From assembly GCF_016424485.1 (NCBI RefSeq), contig NZ_JAELUP010000010.1, forward strand, positions 1 to 50,781: a DNA stretch of 50,781 nt, written 5' to 3'. The position numbers and the translations under genes are program-made. This DNA is from Paenibacillus roseus (GTDB taxonomy: Bacteria; Bacillota; Bacilli; Paenibacillales; Paenibacillaceae). The notes beneath the pieces were generated by a model that did not search any database, was not told where the DNA came from, and saw only the letters and a list, made by a program, of their open reading frames with translations. Shown here piece by piece: positions 44,001 to 50,781 of the stretch. Every line of letters starts with the position of its first letter. The stretch's first letter is position 1.

Positions 44001-45698
44001 ATGAGTCGTGTCAAGAAAAACTGGAGCGCTTCGCTCCTGCTGCTTAGTTTAACTTTAATTTTGGCGATTACGGGGTGCTCCGGGGCCGGAAACAACAGCA
44101 AGAGCCCTGAAAACAAGGAAGCGAAGGCTTCCAACACTACCGGAACAGCAACGAACAAGGGTGCGGAGGACAATGGGCAACCGGTTTCCGGCGGCGAATT
44201 GACTTTTGCCTTGGCAGGCGCTCCCGATACGCTTGACCCGCATCGCAACGGATGGGCGACTGGAGCCCGCGTATTTCGCGTCATTTATGACAACCTGGTT
44301 GTCCTGGACTCCGATAACACGGTGAAGCCTTGGCTCGCGACAGAATGGACGGTTTCGCCTGATGGCAAAAGCTATACATTCAAATTGCGCAATGATGTAA
44401 AGTTCCATGACGGCACACCGCTAAATGCTGAAGCGATCAAATACAATTATGACCGGGCCATTAATCCGGAGACGAAGGCAATTACTGCCAGAAGTTTGCT
44501 GAAATACTACGAATCAGCTGAAGTTATTGATGAATACACGGTCAAACTGAACCTGACTACGCCGTCGCAAGCATTTTTGCGGAATTTGACCCAACCGCAG
44601 GTCGGAATTATTTCCCCGACCGCAGCTGAGAAATACGGAGATCAGTATGGTCATAATCCGGTCGGCACCGGTCCGTTCAAGTTTGTGAAATGGGAAGAGA
44701 ATGTCGGCGTTACCTTGGAGCGCAACGATGAGTATGCATGGGGCCCTGAGTTGGTCGCCAACCATGGTAAGCCGTACCTGGACCGACTGGTTTTCAAGGT
44801 CGTGCCAGAGGAAGCCACTCGTATTGGCAGCGTACAAAGCGGCCAATTGCTGGCAGCCGATACCGTTCCGCCGCAAAACATCGCAGCATTGAAGAATGAT
44901 AAAAAGACACACATTTATCAAGTGAATACAGAAGGTCTGCCTTTTACACTGTTTATTAATCAAAGCAATGCGCCTTGGAATGAACTGAAGGCACGGCAGG
45001 CGCTGCAACTCGCGATTGACGTCGAGAAAATTGTAAAAACGCTCTATCTGGGCACGTATGATCAGGCATGGTCATCGCTGACGCCAGGAACATTCGGTTA
45101 TGATGCTTCACTGGAAAACGGCATTAAGCCGGATGTGGACAAAGCGAACCAATTGCTTGACGAACTGGGATGGGTCAAAGGCAGCGACGGCATTCGCGTC
45201 AAAGACGGCAAACGTTTGGCAATTCGTTATGTAGAGGGCTCACCGAATCGGGAGAAGCGTCAGGATATCGCGTCCATTGTGCAGCAGCAGCTGAAGCAGA
45301 TCGGCATCGAAGTCAACATCAATATTACGAAAGATATAAAGGTCGTTGTTTTTGAAAATGACGATTACGATGTGTACGGCAATGGCCAGATGAATCCTGA
45401 TCCTGAAGGACTCAGAACCTTCTACCACTCCAAGACGCAGAACGTTGCTGGCAAGCATAATTTAGGATCAATAGTTAATGAAAATATCGACAAGTTTCTG
45501 GACGAGGGGCTTGTTGAGACCGATCCGGTGAAGCGCGCTGAGTTCTACAAGCAAGCACAGCAAGAGATCAGCAAGCAAGCCATTATTATTCCGATCTATG
45601 TATTCCCTTATACAGTGGCTGCTTCCAGCAAAGTTGTCGACTTGAAGTTCGATACACTCGGCTATCCGCTGTTCAACGATCTTTATCTGAAACCATGA
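44001..45698 (+). CDS. Peptide/glutathione-type ABC transporter substrate-binding lipoprotein
   Basis: A 565-residue SBP_bac_5 (OppA/DppA/GsiB) family lipoprotein. The signal ends at Cys26 (LAITGC), followed by an Asn/Lys-rich linker and the family core (PDTLDPHRNGWATGARVFRVIYDNL in parts, FKLRNDVKFHDGTPLNAEAIKYNYDR in parts, NPVGTGPFKFVKWE). Ligands of the family include peptides, glutathione, nickel chelates and opines. Here it heads a transporter with two permeases and a fused ATPase in a sulfur-regulated operon, so a sulfur-bearing peptide or cysteine conjugate is a reasonable guess. GAAGGAGAGAGG precedes the ATG. Confidence 0.88.
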   Translation: MSRVKKNWSASLLLLSLTLILAITGCSGAGNNSKSPENKEAKASNTTGTATNKGAEDNGQPVSGGELTFALAGAPDTLDPHRNGWATGARVFRVIYDNLVVLDSDNTVKPWLATEWTVSPDGKSYTFKLRNDVKFHDGTPLNAEAIKYNYDRAINPETKAITARSLLKYYESAEVIDEYTVKLNLTTPSQAFLRNLTQPQVGIISPTAAEKYGDQYGHNPVGTGPFKFVKWEENVGVTLERNDEYAWGPELVANHGKPYLDRLVFKVVPEEATRIGSVQSGQLLAADTVPPQNIAALKNDKKTHIYQVNTEGLPFTLFINQSNAPWNELKARQALQLAIDVEKIVKTLYLGTYDQAWSSLTPGTFGYDASLENGIKPDVDKANQLLDELGWVKGSDGIRVKDGKRLAIRYVEGSPNREKRQDIASIVQQQLKQIGIEVNINITKDIKVVVFENDDYDVYGNGQMNPDPEGLRTFYHSKTQNVAGKHNLGSIVNENIDKFLDEGLVETDPVKRAEFYKQAQQEISKQAIIIPIYVFPYTVAASSKVVDLKFDTLGYPLFNDLYLKP

Positions 45699-45720
45699 AG
45701 CTGAGAGGAGATGACGGACG

Positions 45721-46656
45721 GTGTTCCAAACGATTGTCACACGATTGCTAACCTCCATTATGGTCGTGTTCGGCGCATTGGTACTTGTATTTGTTATCGT
45801 ATACTTGCTGCCAGGTGATCCGGCGTTATCGATTCTGGACCCGTCCACAGCTACGCAGGAGGAAATCGACCTCCTGCGTAAGCAATTGGGTACGGATTTG
45901 CCGTTCTATCAGCAATTTGCAAACTATGCAAAGGACATGCTGAACGGTGATTTCGGGAAATCATTGCTGAATGATGAACCGGTGTTGTCCAAAATATGGA
46001 CGCACGCTCCCGCGACATTGCTATTGGCTTTCACCAGCACGCTGATTGCTGCGGTCATCGGTATTTGGCTGGGCGTGCTCTCGGCCATTCACCGGGATCG
46101 CTGGATCGATATTGTAGCCAGACTGGTAGGATTGTTTGGCATTTCCATGCCGACGTTTTGGTCCGGCATCCTGTTAATTTTGCTTTTCTCCGTGACGCTC
46201 GGCTGGCTCCCGGCTATGGGATCGGACGGTTGGCAGACGCTGGTTCTGCCCGCTCTGTCGCTTGGCATCGTAGGCTCCGGATTTGTCGTCAGATTAGTGC
46301 GCAACAGCATGCTGGAAGTTATTAATGAACAGTTTATTGTAACGCTTCGGGCCAAAGGCTTGCCGCAAAGGCTGGTCATGTACAGACATGCGTTGCGCAA
46401 TGCTTTAATCCCGGCGCTTACGATCATCGGTGTGTTAAGCGGGGAGTTGATGGCGGGAACCGTCGTCATTGAAACAGTTTTTTCCCGGCAAGGCATCGGC
46501 AGAATTATTTCGGATGCGTTGATGAGCAAGGATTTGCCGGTGATTCAAGGGGTTATCTTTTTCTCGGCGATTGTGTATGTTTTGATAAATATGTTGGTTG
46601 ATCTCTCGTATTCCATGATTGATCCGAGAGTTCGACGGATGCAGGCAAGGAGGTAG
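45721..46656 (+). CDS. Peptide-type ABC transporter permease (DppB/OppB/GsiC type)
   Basis: A 311-residue permease with six membrane segments. It opens with the family-typical segment LLTSIMVVFGALVLVFVIVYLLPGDPA and has the EAA-like loop around TLRAKGLPQRLVMYRHALRNALIPALT (in parts). GTG 45721 is the start, preceded by GAGAGGAG; the gene begins 22 bases after the binding-protein gene. It forms a heterodimeric channel with the product of the next gene. Confidence 0.9.
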   Translation: MFQTIVTRLLTSIMVVFGALVLVFVIVYLLPGDPALSILDPSTATQEEIDLLRKQLGTDLPFYQQFANYAKDMLNGDFGKSLLNDEPVLSKIWTHAPATLLLAFTSTLIAAVIGIWLGVLSAIHRDRWIDIVARLVGLFGISMPTFWSGILLILLFSVTLGWLPAMGSDGWQTLVLPALSLGIVGSGFVVRLVRNSMLEVINEQFIVTLRAKGLPQRLVMYRHALRNALIPALTIIGVLSGELMAGTVVIETVFSRQGIGRIISDALMSKDLPVIQGVIFFSAIVYVLINMLVDLSYSMIDPRVRRMQARR

Positions 46657-46662
46657 CGGATC

Positions 46663-47562
46663 ATGAGCGGTAAAGAAACCGTATTGGCCAAGACAGTCTG
46701 GAAGTATGATGAAAAACCGCCCATTTCGCGTCAGCGTTTGCTCGGGCGAATGAGCGTTCCGAATTTGCTTATATACGGAGCAGGAAGCATTATTCTCTTT
46801 ATTATCATCTGCGGGATAGTGCCAGGCTTCATCGCCCCGTATTCTCCTACTGATATGGCGTACGATATTATGGCTGCGCCAAGTTTTGCCCATCCGTTCG
46901 GCACGGATTACTACGGACGCGATGTATTCAGCGTTGTTGTGCATGGCAGCAGAGATTCCCTGTTTATCGGTGTCGCTTCCGTACTGTTCGGCGGCTTGGT
47001 CGGCGGCCTGCTTGGGGCGCTGGCCGGATACGTCGGGGGCGTGGTAGATACGTTTATTATGCGTTGCATCGAAGTGCTTATGACGATTCCCGGCATTCTG
47101 CTGGCACTTGCAATTGCAGCTGCACTGGGGCCGAGTCTGTTCAATATCGTACTGGCTGTATCGTTGTCTGCTGTGCCAGGGTATGCCAGGGTACTGCGCA
47201 GTCAGATACTGAGCATCAAGGGCCGTCCGTTCATTACCGCAGCCCGTTCGATCGGTACGCCCGGATGGCTGATCTTTGTACGGCATGTACTGCCCAACTC
47301 CTGGTCGCCGCTCCTTGTTATGGCTACGATTGGGCTGGGGACGTCCATCCTTGTCGGCTCGGGTCTGAGCTTTCTTGGCTTGGGCATTATCAAAGAAATC
47401 CCGGATTGGGGAACACTGCTTTCCCAGGGCAGAGGGTATTTGACGGTTGCCTGGTGGATTTCGACTTTTCCCGGACTGGCGATTACCCTGCTTGTTCTGT
47501 CTGTCAATCTGATGGGCGATCGGTTGCGCGACAAGATTGATCCGAAGCAGAAAAGAGCGTAG
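46663..47562 (+). CDS. Peptide-type ABC transporter permease (DppC/OppC/GsiD type)
   Basis: A 299-residue permease with an N-terminal cytoplasmic stretch and six membrane segments. It carries the DppC/OppC marks FGTDYYGRDVFS near the N-terminus and the coupling loop RPFITAARSIGTPGWLIFVRHVLPNSW (in parts). It lies 6 bases after the other permease gene and 32 bases before the fused ATPase gene, so the four transporter genes are plainly one operon. Confidence 0.9.
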   Translation: MSGKETVLAKTVWKYDEKPPISRQRLLGRMSVPNLLIYGAGSIILFIIICGIVPGFIAPYSPTDMAYDIMAAPSFAHPFGTDYYGRDVFSVVVHGSRDSLFIGVASVLFGGLVGGLLGALAGYVGGVVDTFIMRCIEVLMTIPGILLALAIAAALGPSLFNIVLAVSLSAVPGYARVLRSQILSIKGRPFITAARSIGTPGWLIFVRHVLPNSWSPLLVMATIGLGTSILVGSGLSFLGLGIIKEIPDWGTLLSQGRGYLTVAWWISTFPGLAITLLVLSVNLMGDRLRDKIDPKQKRA

Positions 47563-47594
47563 ATGCGCGTAACAAAAAGGGAGGTGTTCGTGGT

Positions 47595-49685
47595 TTGAAC
47601 ACATTGCTTGATATTGAACAATTGGCCATTGAATTTGCTACAAAGCGTGGGCCTTTGAACGCTGTCTCCGAGGTGACGTTGCAAATTCGCCCTGGTGAAA
47701 CGGTTTGTCTGGTTGGCGAATCGGGAAGCGGCAAGACGATCACATCGAAAGCCATCATGAGGCTGATTGACTACGAGAACGGGCGAATCGTGCAAGGGAA
47801 AGTGCTTTTCGATGAACTGGACCTGGCGAAAGCATCGGAGCGGACAATGCAAGATGTGCGCGGCAAGCGAATTGCGATGATTTTCCAGGAACCGATGTCC
47901 GCGTTCGATCCGGTATTTTCCATTGGCAGTCAAATTATCGAAGCGATTGTACGTCACCGCACGGACACCAAGGAGCAAGCTGCTGAACGCGCGATCGGAT
48001 TGCTGCGCAAAGTGGGCATACCGGAACCGGAAGCCCGTATGAATCAATATCCGGGCGAACTGTCGGGCGGCATGCTGCAGCGGGCAATGATTGCCATGGC
48101 GCTGGCCTGTGAACCTGAGCTGTTGATTGCTGATGAACCGACGACAGCCTTGGACATGACGATACAGGCTCAAATTCTGGCCCTGCTGAAAGAGCTGCAA
48201 CAGGAATATCAGATGTCGATTTTGCTGATTACGCATGATATGGGGATCGCAGCCGAGATGGCCGATCGCGTTATTGTCATGTATGCCGGCCAAATTGTCG
48301 AGCAAGCGACAACGGAGCAATTGTTCCGTCAGCCGCATCACCCGTATACGAAAGGACTGCTTCGCTCCATCACCAAACTGGATAGCCCTCGTAAAACAAA
48401 GCTGTATTCGATTGAGGGCTCGATCCCGGCGATGAACGATCTGCCTACTGGTTGCCGCTTTAATCCGAGGTGCCCGCATGCTACGGATCACTGCCGCAGC
48501 GAAAGTCCTCCGCTTATGGATGTTAATGGAAGAAAGGCGGCATGCTGGTACGCTGGCGAGCTAGCGGAAGCCGATGTCGAAACAGAGCGAACAGCCGATT
48601 CTGAGGACGGACATGTATCGAATCTGACAGAAACAGAGCAAGCTCGAGGCGCGAGCCGGGTTGAAATAGCAGAAGAGGCCAGACGAACGGAGAGCGAGCC
48701 GAAGAACGGGACGCTTGTTCCGCTGATCGAGGCGAAGCAACTGCAAAAGTATTATCCGCTTCAGCGCAGAAGCTTGCTTCAAGGCAGCGGCGCTCAGGTT
48801 AAAGCAGTGGATAATGTATCCCTTAGCATTTTTCCAGGCGAAACGTTCGGGCTGGTTGGCGAGTCCGGCAGCGGCAAATCGACGCTGGGACGGGTGCTTC
48901 TGCAACTGGAACATGCAACGGGCGGTCATGTTCACTTTCGCGGTCAGGAGCTGACAAGCAAAAGCGAGCGGCAGCTGCGCGAGGTGCGCAAGGACATGCA
49001 GATGGTATTTCAGGACCCGTACGGTTCCATGAATCCCCGTTGGCGGGTGCGCGACATTATCGGCGAACCGCTCAGGGTGCATGAATCGCTCGGCAAGGCG
49101 GAACTGCAAAGCCGGATCGGGGAACTGCTGGAGACAGTAGGTCTGAACTCTTCCTGGGCAGACAGATTTCCGCATGAGTTTTCCGGCGGGCAGCGCCAGC
49201 GGATCGGCATCGCGCGGGCAATCGCGCTGCGTCCATCGTTCGTGCTTGCCGATGAAGCGGTCTCGGCGCTCGACGTTTCGGTGCAGGCGCAAATTGTCAA
49301 CTTGCTGCAAGACTTGCAGCAACAGCTAGGGTTGACATACCTGTTTATCGGACACGGCCTGCATGTGGTCAGACACCTGTCCGACCGGATCGGCGTCATG
49401 TATCTGGGCAAGCTGGTTGAGGTTGGCAGCAGCGAAGAAATTTTCCGCCGACCGGCTCATCATTATACGCAGGGGCTGATCGCCTCAATTCCGTGGCCGG
49501 ACCCTTCGAGCAAACGGACGCTAACGGCTATCGAAGGAGAGATTCCTTCTCCGGCAAACCCGCCGTCCGGCTGCCGTTTCCATACGCGCTGCAAAGCAGC
49601 AACTGCGCGTTGCAAAAGCGAAGAGCCGCAGCTTAACCAGGTACGGACAGGCCACTGGGTAGCGTGCCACGATCCGTTATCGTAA
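47595..49685 (+). CDS. Fused double ABC ATPase of the peptide importer (OppD-OppF fusion, GsiA type)
   Basis: A 696-residue protein with two complete ATPases. First half: Walker A GESGSGKT, signature [15 protein letters not shown], Walker [13 protein letters not shown]. Second half, from about residue 375: Walker [10 protein letters not shown], signature [15 protein letters not shown], Walker [13 protein letters not shown]. Each half ends in the oligopeptide-type Cys motif ([14 protein letters not shown] and [14 protein letters not shown]). An acidic, repeat-poor linker (about 325-370) joins them. Separate OppD and OppF are the norm; the fused form is known in the E. coli glutathione importer GsiA, which fits a sulfur role. 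TTG 47595 follows GGGAGGTG by 8 bases. Confidence 0.9.
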   Translation: MNTLLDIEQLAIEFATKRGPLNAVSEVTLQIRPGETVCLVGESGSGKTITSKAIMRLIDYENGRIVQGKVLFDELDLAKASERTMQDVRGKRIAMIFQEPMSAFDPVFSIGSQIIEAIVRHRTDTKEQAAERAIGLLRKVGIPEPEARMNQYPGELSGGMLQRAMIAMALACEPELLIADEPTTALDMTIQAQILALLKELQQEYQMSILLITHDMGIAAEMADRVIVMYAGQIVEQATTEQLFRQPHHPYTKGLLRSITKLDSPRKTKLYSIEGSIPAMNDLPTGCRFNPRCPHATDHCRSESPPLMDVNGRKAACWYAGELAEADVETERTADSEDGHVSNLTETEQARGASRVEIAEEARRTESEPKNGTLVPLIEAKQLQKYYPLQRRSLLQGSGAQVKAVDNVSLSIFPGETFGLVGESGSGKSTLGRVLLQLEHATGGHVHFRGQELTSKSERQLREVRKDMQMVFQDPYGSMNPRWRVRDIIGEPLRVHESLGKAELQSRIGELLETVGLNSSWADRFPHEFSGGQRQRIGIARAIALRPSFVLADEAVSALDVSVQAQIVNLLQDLQQQLGLTYLFIGHGLHVVRHLSDRIGVMYLGKLVEVGSSEEIFRRPAHHYTQGLIASIPWPDPSSKRTLTAIEGEIPSPANPPSGCRFHTRCKAATARCKSEEPQLNQVRTGHWVACHDPLS

Positions 49686-49694
49686 TGATTTATC

Positions 49695-49756
49695 AAAACA
49701 CCTTCAAGAGCAGGAACCATTGTCGCAAGATATGGGACTGCCTTGAAGGTGTTTTT
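49695..49756. terminator. Terminator of sulfur operon 3
   Basis: AAAACACCTTCAAG (49695-49708) pairs with CTTGAAGGTGTTTT (49742-49755), with a T-run on the plus side and A-run on the other. Confidence 0.85.
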
Positions 49757-50051
49757 AAGTTTCGCCTGTCCAGTCTTATGTTGTCGCCAGCTGCCTAAAA
49801 TTGCAACTCATGCCGACCTGTGTGCAGGAGTTGACTTTTAGCGATTTCATAGACAATCCAATGGAGTGGCAACTCCGCAGCTTGACTGTCATGACTTTCC
49901 TCAGCGAGGCCTCAATCATAACCAGATTCTAATTAGCAAAATTGCACTATTTAATTCCAAAAAGAGATAATATATGATTTAATAATGATTAAAGGGAATT
50001 CCCTCTATTCAGTGATATCCTTTTTCCCCTCTATTTCCTTGGAGTGATTTC
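49757..50051. other. Intergenic region before the orphan gene
   Basis: It contains a GGAGTTG (near 49827)/CAACTCC (near 49871) inverted pair. A weak promoter may be TTGCAC (49942-49947) with GATAAT (49966-49971, 18-base spacer). AATTCCAA at 49953-49960 is only half of the sulfur operator and lacks the TAGGAAT half. No gene seen. Confidence 0.4.
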
Positions 50052-50567
50052 ATGCTAAAAACCAAAAAAAATATATATATTTTGATATTAGTATTTCTTA
50101 TACTTTTCATTTCCTTTATTGTTTACAGGCTATTCTTCTCACATGGTGACATTCTTTTATCTGTAGAAAAAGGAAGTAATTTAAAGTTTGATCATGAAAA
50201 CGTGAAAGATATTGATCTTGACAAAACTTCTCAGATCCTTTTAACAAGTAAGTCAGATCATTCCGAATTTTATTTTCTGATTGTTAATGATCATAAACTT
50301 GCACAAATAATAACTTTTGGTATGGATGAAGAAAGTCCTCTTGAATGGAATTATATTAAAAATATCAGTGACAAAGCTAATCTATTAGTAGGGAAAATTA
50401 ATCCTCATTATTCAGGTAATATTGAAATAGACGGCGTTCACAATGATGAAATTAAAAAAATTACGTTTAAAGAACATGTATTTTTTTATGTTAACAAGCC
50501 TTTAAATTTGCCAATAAAAATAAAAATGTCAGATTCAAAAGGAAAGACGGTATATTCAAATTTTTGA
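50052..50567 (+). CDS. Orphan membrane-anchored protein, AT-rich
   Basis: I do not recognise a family. The 171-residue product has one N-terminal membrane helix (IYILILVFLILFISFIVYRLFF) used as an anchor or uncleaved signal, then about 140 residues rich in Asp, Lys, Ile and Asn, probably extracytoplasmic beta structure. Codon use is strongly AT-biased (AAA, ATT, TTA, GAT), unlike the neighbouring operon, which suggests a separate origin. TTGGAGTGATTTC precedes the ATG. The stop codon lies inside a terminator hairpin. It lies next to mobile-element sequence at the window end. Confidence 0.7.
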   Translation: MLKTKKNIYILILVFLILFISFIVYRLFFSHGDILLSVEKGSNLKFDHENVKDIDLDKTSQILLTSKSDHSEFYFLIVNDHKLAQIITFGMDEESPLEWNYIKNISDKANLLVGKINPHYSGNIEIDGVHNDEIKKITFKEHVFFYVNKPLNLPIKIKMSDSKGKTVYSNF

Positions 50568-50585
50568 TTTGAATATACCGTCTTT
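50543..50585. terminator. Terminator overlapping the stop codon of the orphan gene
   Basis: A perfect 19-bp stem: AAAGACGGTATATTCAAAT (50543-50561) with ATTTGAATATACCGTCTTT (50567-50585). Its 5' arm is coding sequence, and the TGA stop (50565-50567) lies across the loop and the first base of the 3' arm. Confidence 0.8.
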
Positions 50586-50685
50586 AAAATATTTAGTTTA
50601 CCCGTGCGCTGATGCGATCGGCACGGCCAAGAATTACAATAAGCGTTTCCTTGTTCAAGGCTGAAATAAGTTGGGAATTTAATTA

Positions 50686-50708
50686 GGGTCTGTCAATAGT
50701 TTTGTGTA
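50686..50708. mobile_element. IS256-family-like terminal inverted repeat (partial)
   Basis: GGGTCTGTCAATAGTTTTG followed by TGTA matches the end sequence I remember for IS256-family elements (GGGTCTGTCAA-type ends finishing in TTTTGTGTAAA). The match stops at the point where the intron-like sequence begins. No transposase is inside the window. Confidence 0.45.
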
Positions 50709-50781
50709 GTGCGGCCGGGCAAGGTCGTTAATTCTAGTGGGTGGGAGTCCCATCAGGATAAAGCCTAACCAGCCATCCTGT
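50709..50781 (+). mobile_element. Probable 5' end of a group II intron, truncated by the window
   Basis: The sequence opens GTGCGGCCGGGCAAGG, matching the conserved GUGYG 5' end of group II introns. A domain I-like hairpin follows (GTGGG/TCCCATC in AGTGGGTGGGAGTCCCATC). The reverse transcriptase/maturase, if any, would lie beyond the window. Reading is by pattern memory only. Confidence 0.5.

Noticed and set aside
46435..48491. Two long minus-strand open frames opposite the permease and ATPase genes
   Set aside because: They mirror the codon structure of clear transporter genes on the plus strand and have His/Arg/Asn-rich translations typical of antisense shadows.
49953..49971. AATTCCAA near the orphan gene as a fourth sulfur operator
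   Set aside because: Only the left half is present; TAGGAAT at the fixed distance is missing.

Overview
The window looks like chromosomal DNA of a Paenibacillus-type endospore former (Bacillales). The evidence is an infC-rpmI-rplT operon with an L20-type leader, a T-box-controlled ilvB-ilvN-ilvC-leuA operon, a GerA-type spore germinant receptor operon, a cytoplasmic sporulation-type histidine kinase, an S-layer-homology surface protein, strong AAGGAGG ribosome binding sites and moderate GC. The genus is inferred from gene content and style, not from a search.

Layout. 1-75: end of a probable insertion sequence. 99-1584: translation operon (IF3, L35, L20) with its attenuator. 1763-2561: a small Gly/Tyr-rich protein and a GNAT enzyme. 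2688-9542: branched-chain amino acid synthesis (T-box, ilvB, ilvN, ilvC, leuA, then leuB behind its own terminator and promoter; leuC and leuD are not here). 9708-10447: peroxiredoxin behind a perfect PerR-type box. 10635-16724: zinc-ribbon protein, sensor kinase, leucyl aminopeptidase, NlpC/P60 hydrolase, ROK fructokinase and a small secreted protein. 17143-25977: two organosulfur operons. 26112-30244: germinant receptor operon in the order A-C-D-B. 30271-34909: amidotransferase, lactonase and an ABC-2 exporter. 35295-39331: a cohesin/SLH surface protein beside a cohesin-dockerin amidase. 39769-41175: uxaC. 41400-49756: a third organosulfur operon (DinB-type thiol transferase, GNAT, FMN monooxygenase, oligopeptide/glutathione-type ABC importer). 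50052-50585: an AT-rich orphan gene. 50686-50781: an IS256-like end apparently interrupted by the 5' end of a group II intron that runs off the window.

The most interesting content is a candidate sulfur-salvage regulon. Three operons (starting at 17390, 20813 and 41476) each carry, upstream of the first gene, a 27-bp site of the form AATTCC-N11-TAGGRATMAT with identical spacing. In the first two the site sits just downstream of a good sigma-A promoter. The site resembles what I remember of the CymR (Rrf2 family) operator that represses sulfur genes in Bacillus. The operons encode an NLPA-type lipoprotein plus an unusual 750-residue cytoplasmic protein fusing an SsuA/DszB-like domain to a DszC/SfnB-type flavin monooxygenase; an aminotransferase plus iron-type dehydrogenase plus SsuA-SsuC-SsuB transporter; and a GNAT plus NtaA/YxeK-type monooxygenase plus importer set that parallels the S-alkylcysteine salvage operons of Bacillus. 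Together they look like import, N-acylation or transamination, and oxidative C-S cleavage of several organosulfur compounds under sulfur limitation.

Second in interest are the surface pair (a cohesin anchored by SLH repeats beside a dockerin-bearing amidase), a two-copy MITE-like repeat, and several regulatory DNA structures (AUU start of infC, ilvN-ilvC hairpin, 19-bp palindrome before uxaC). All family names come from reading motifs in the translated sequence; no database was searched.
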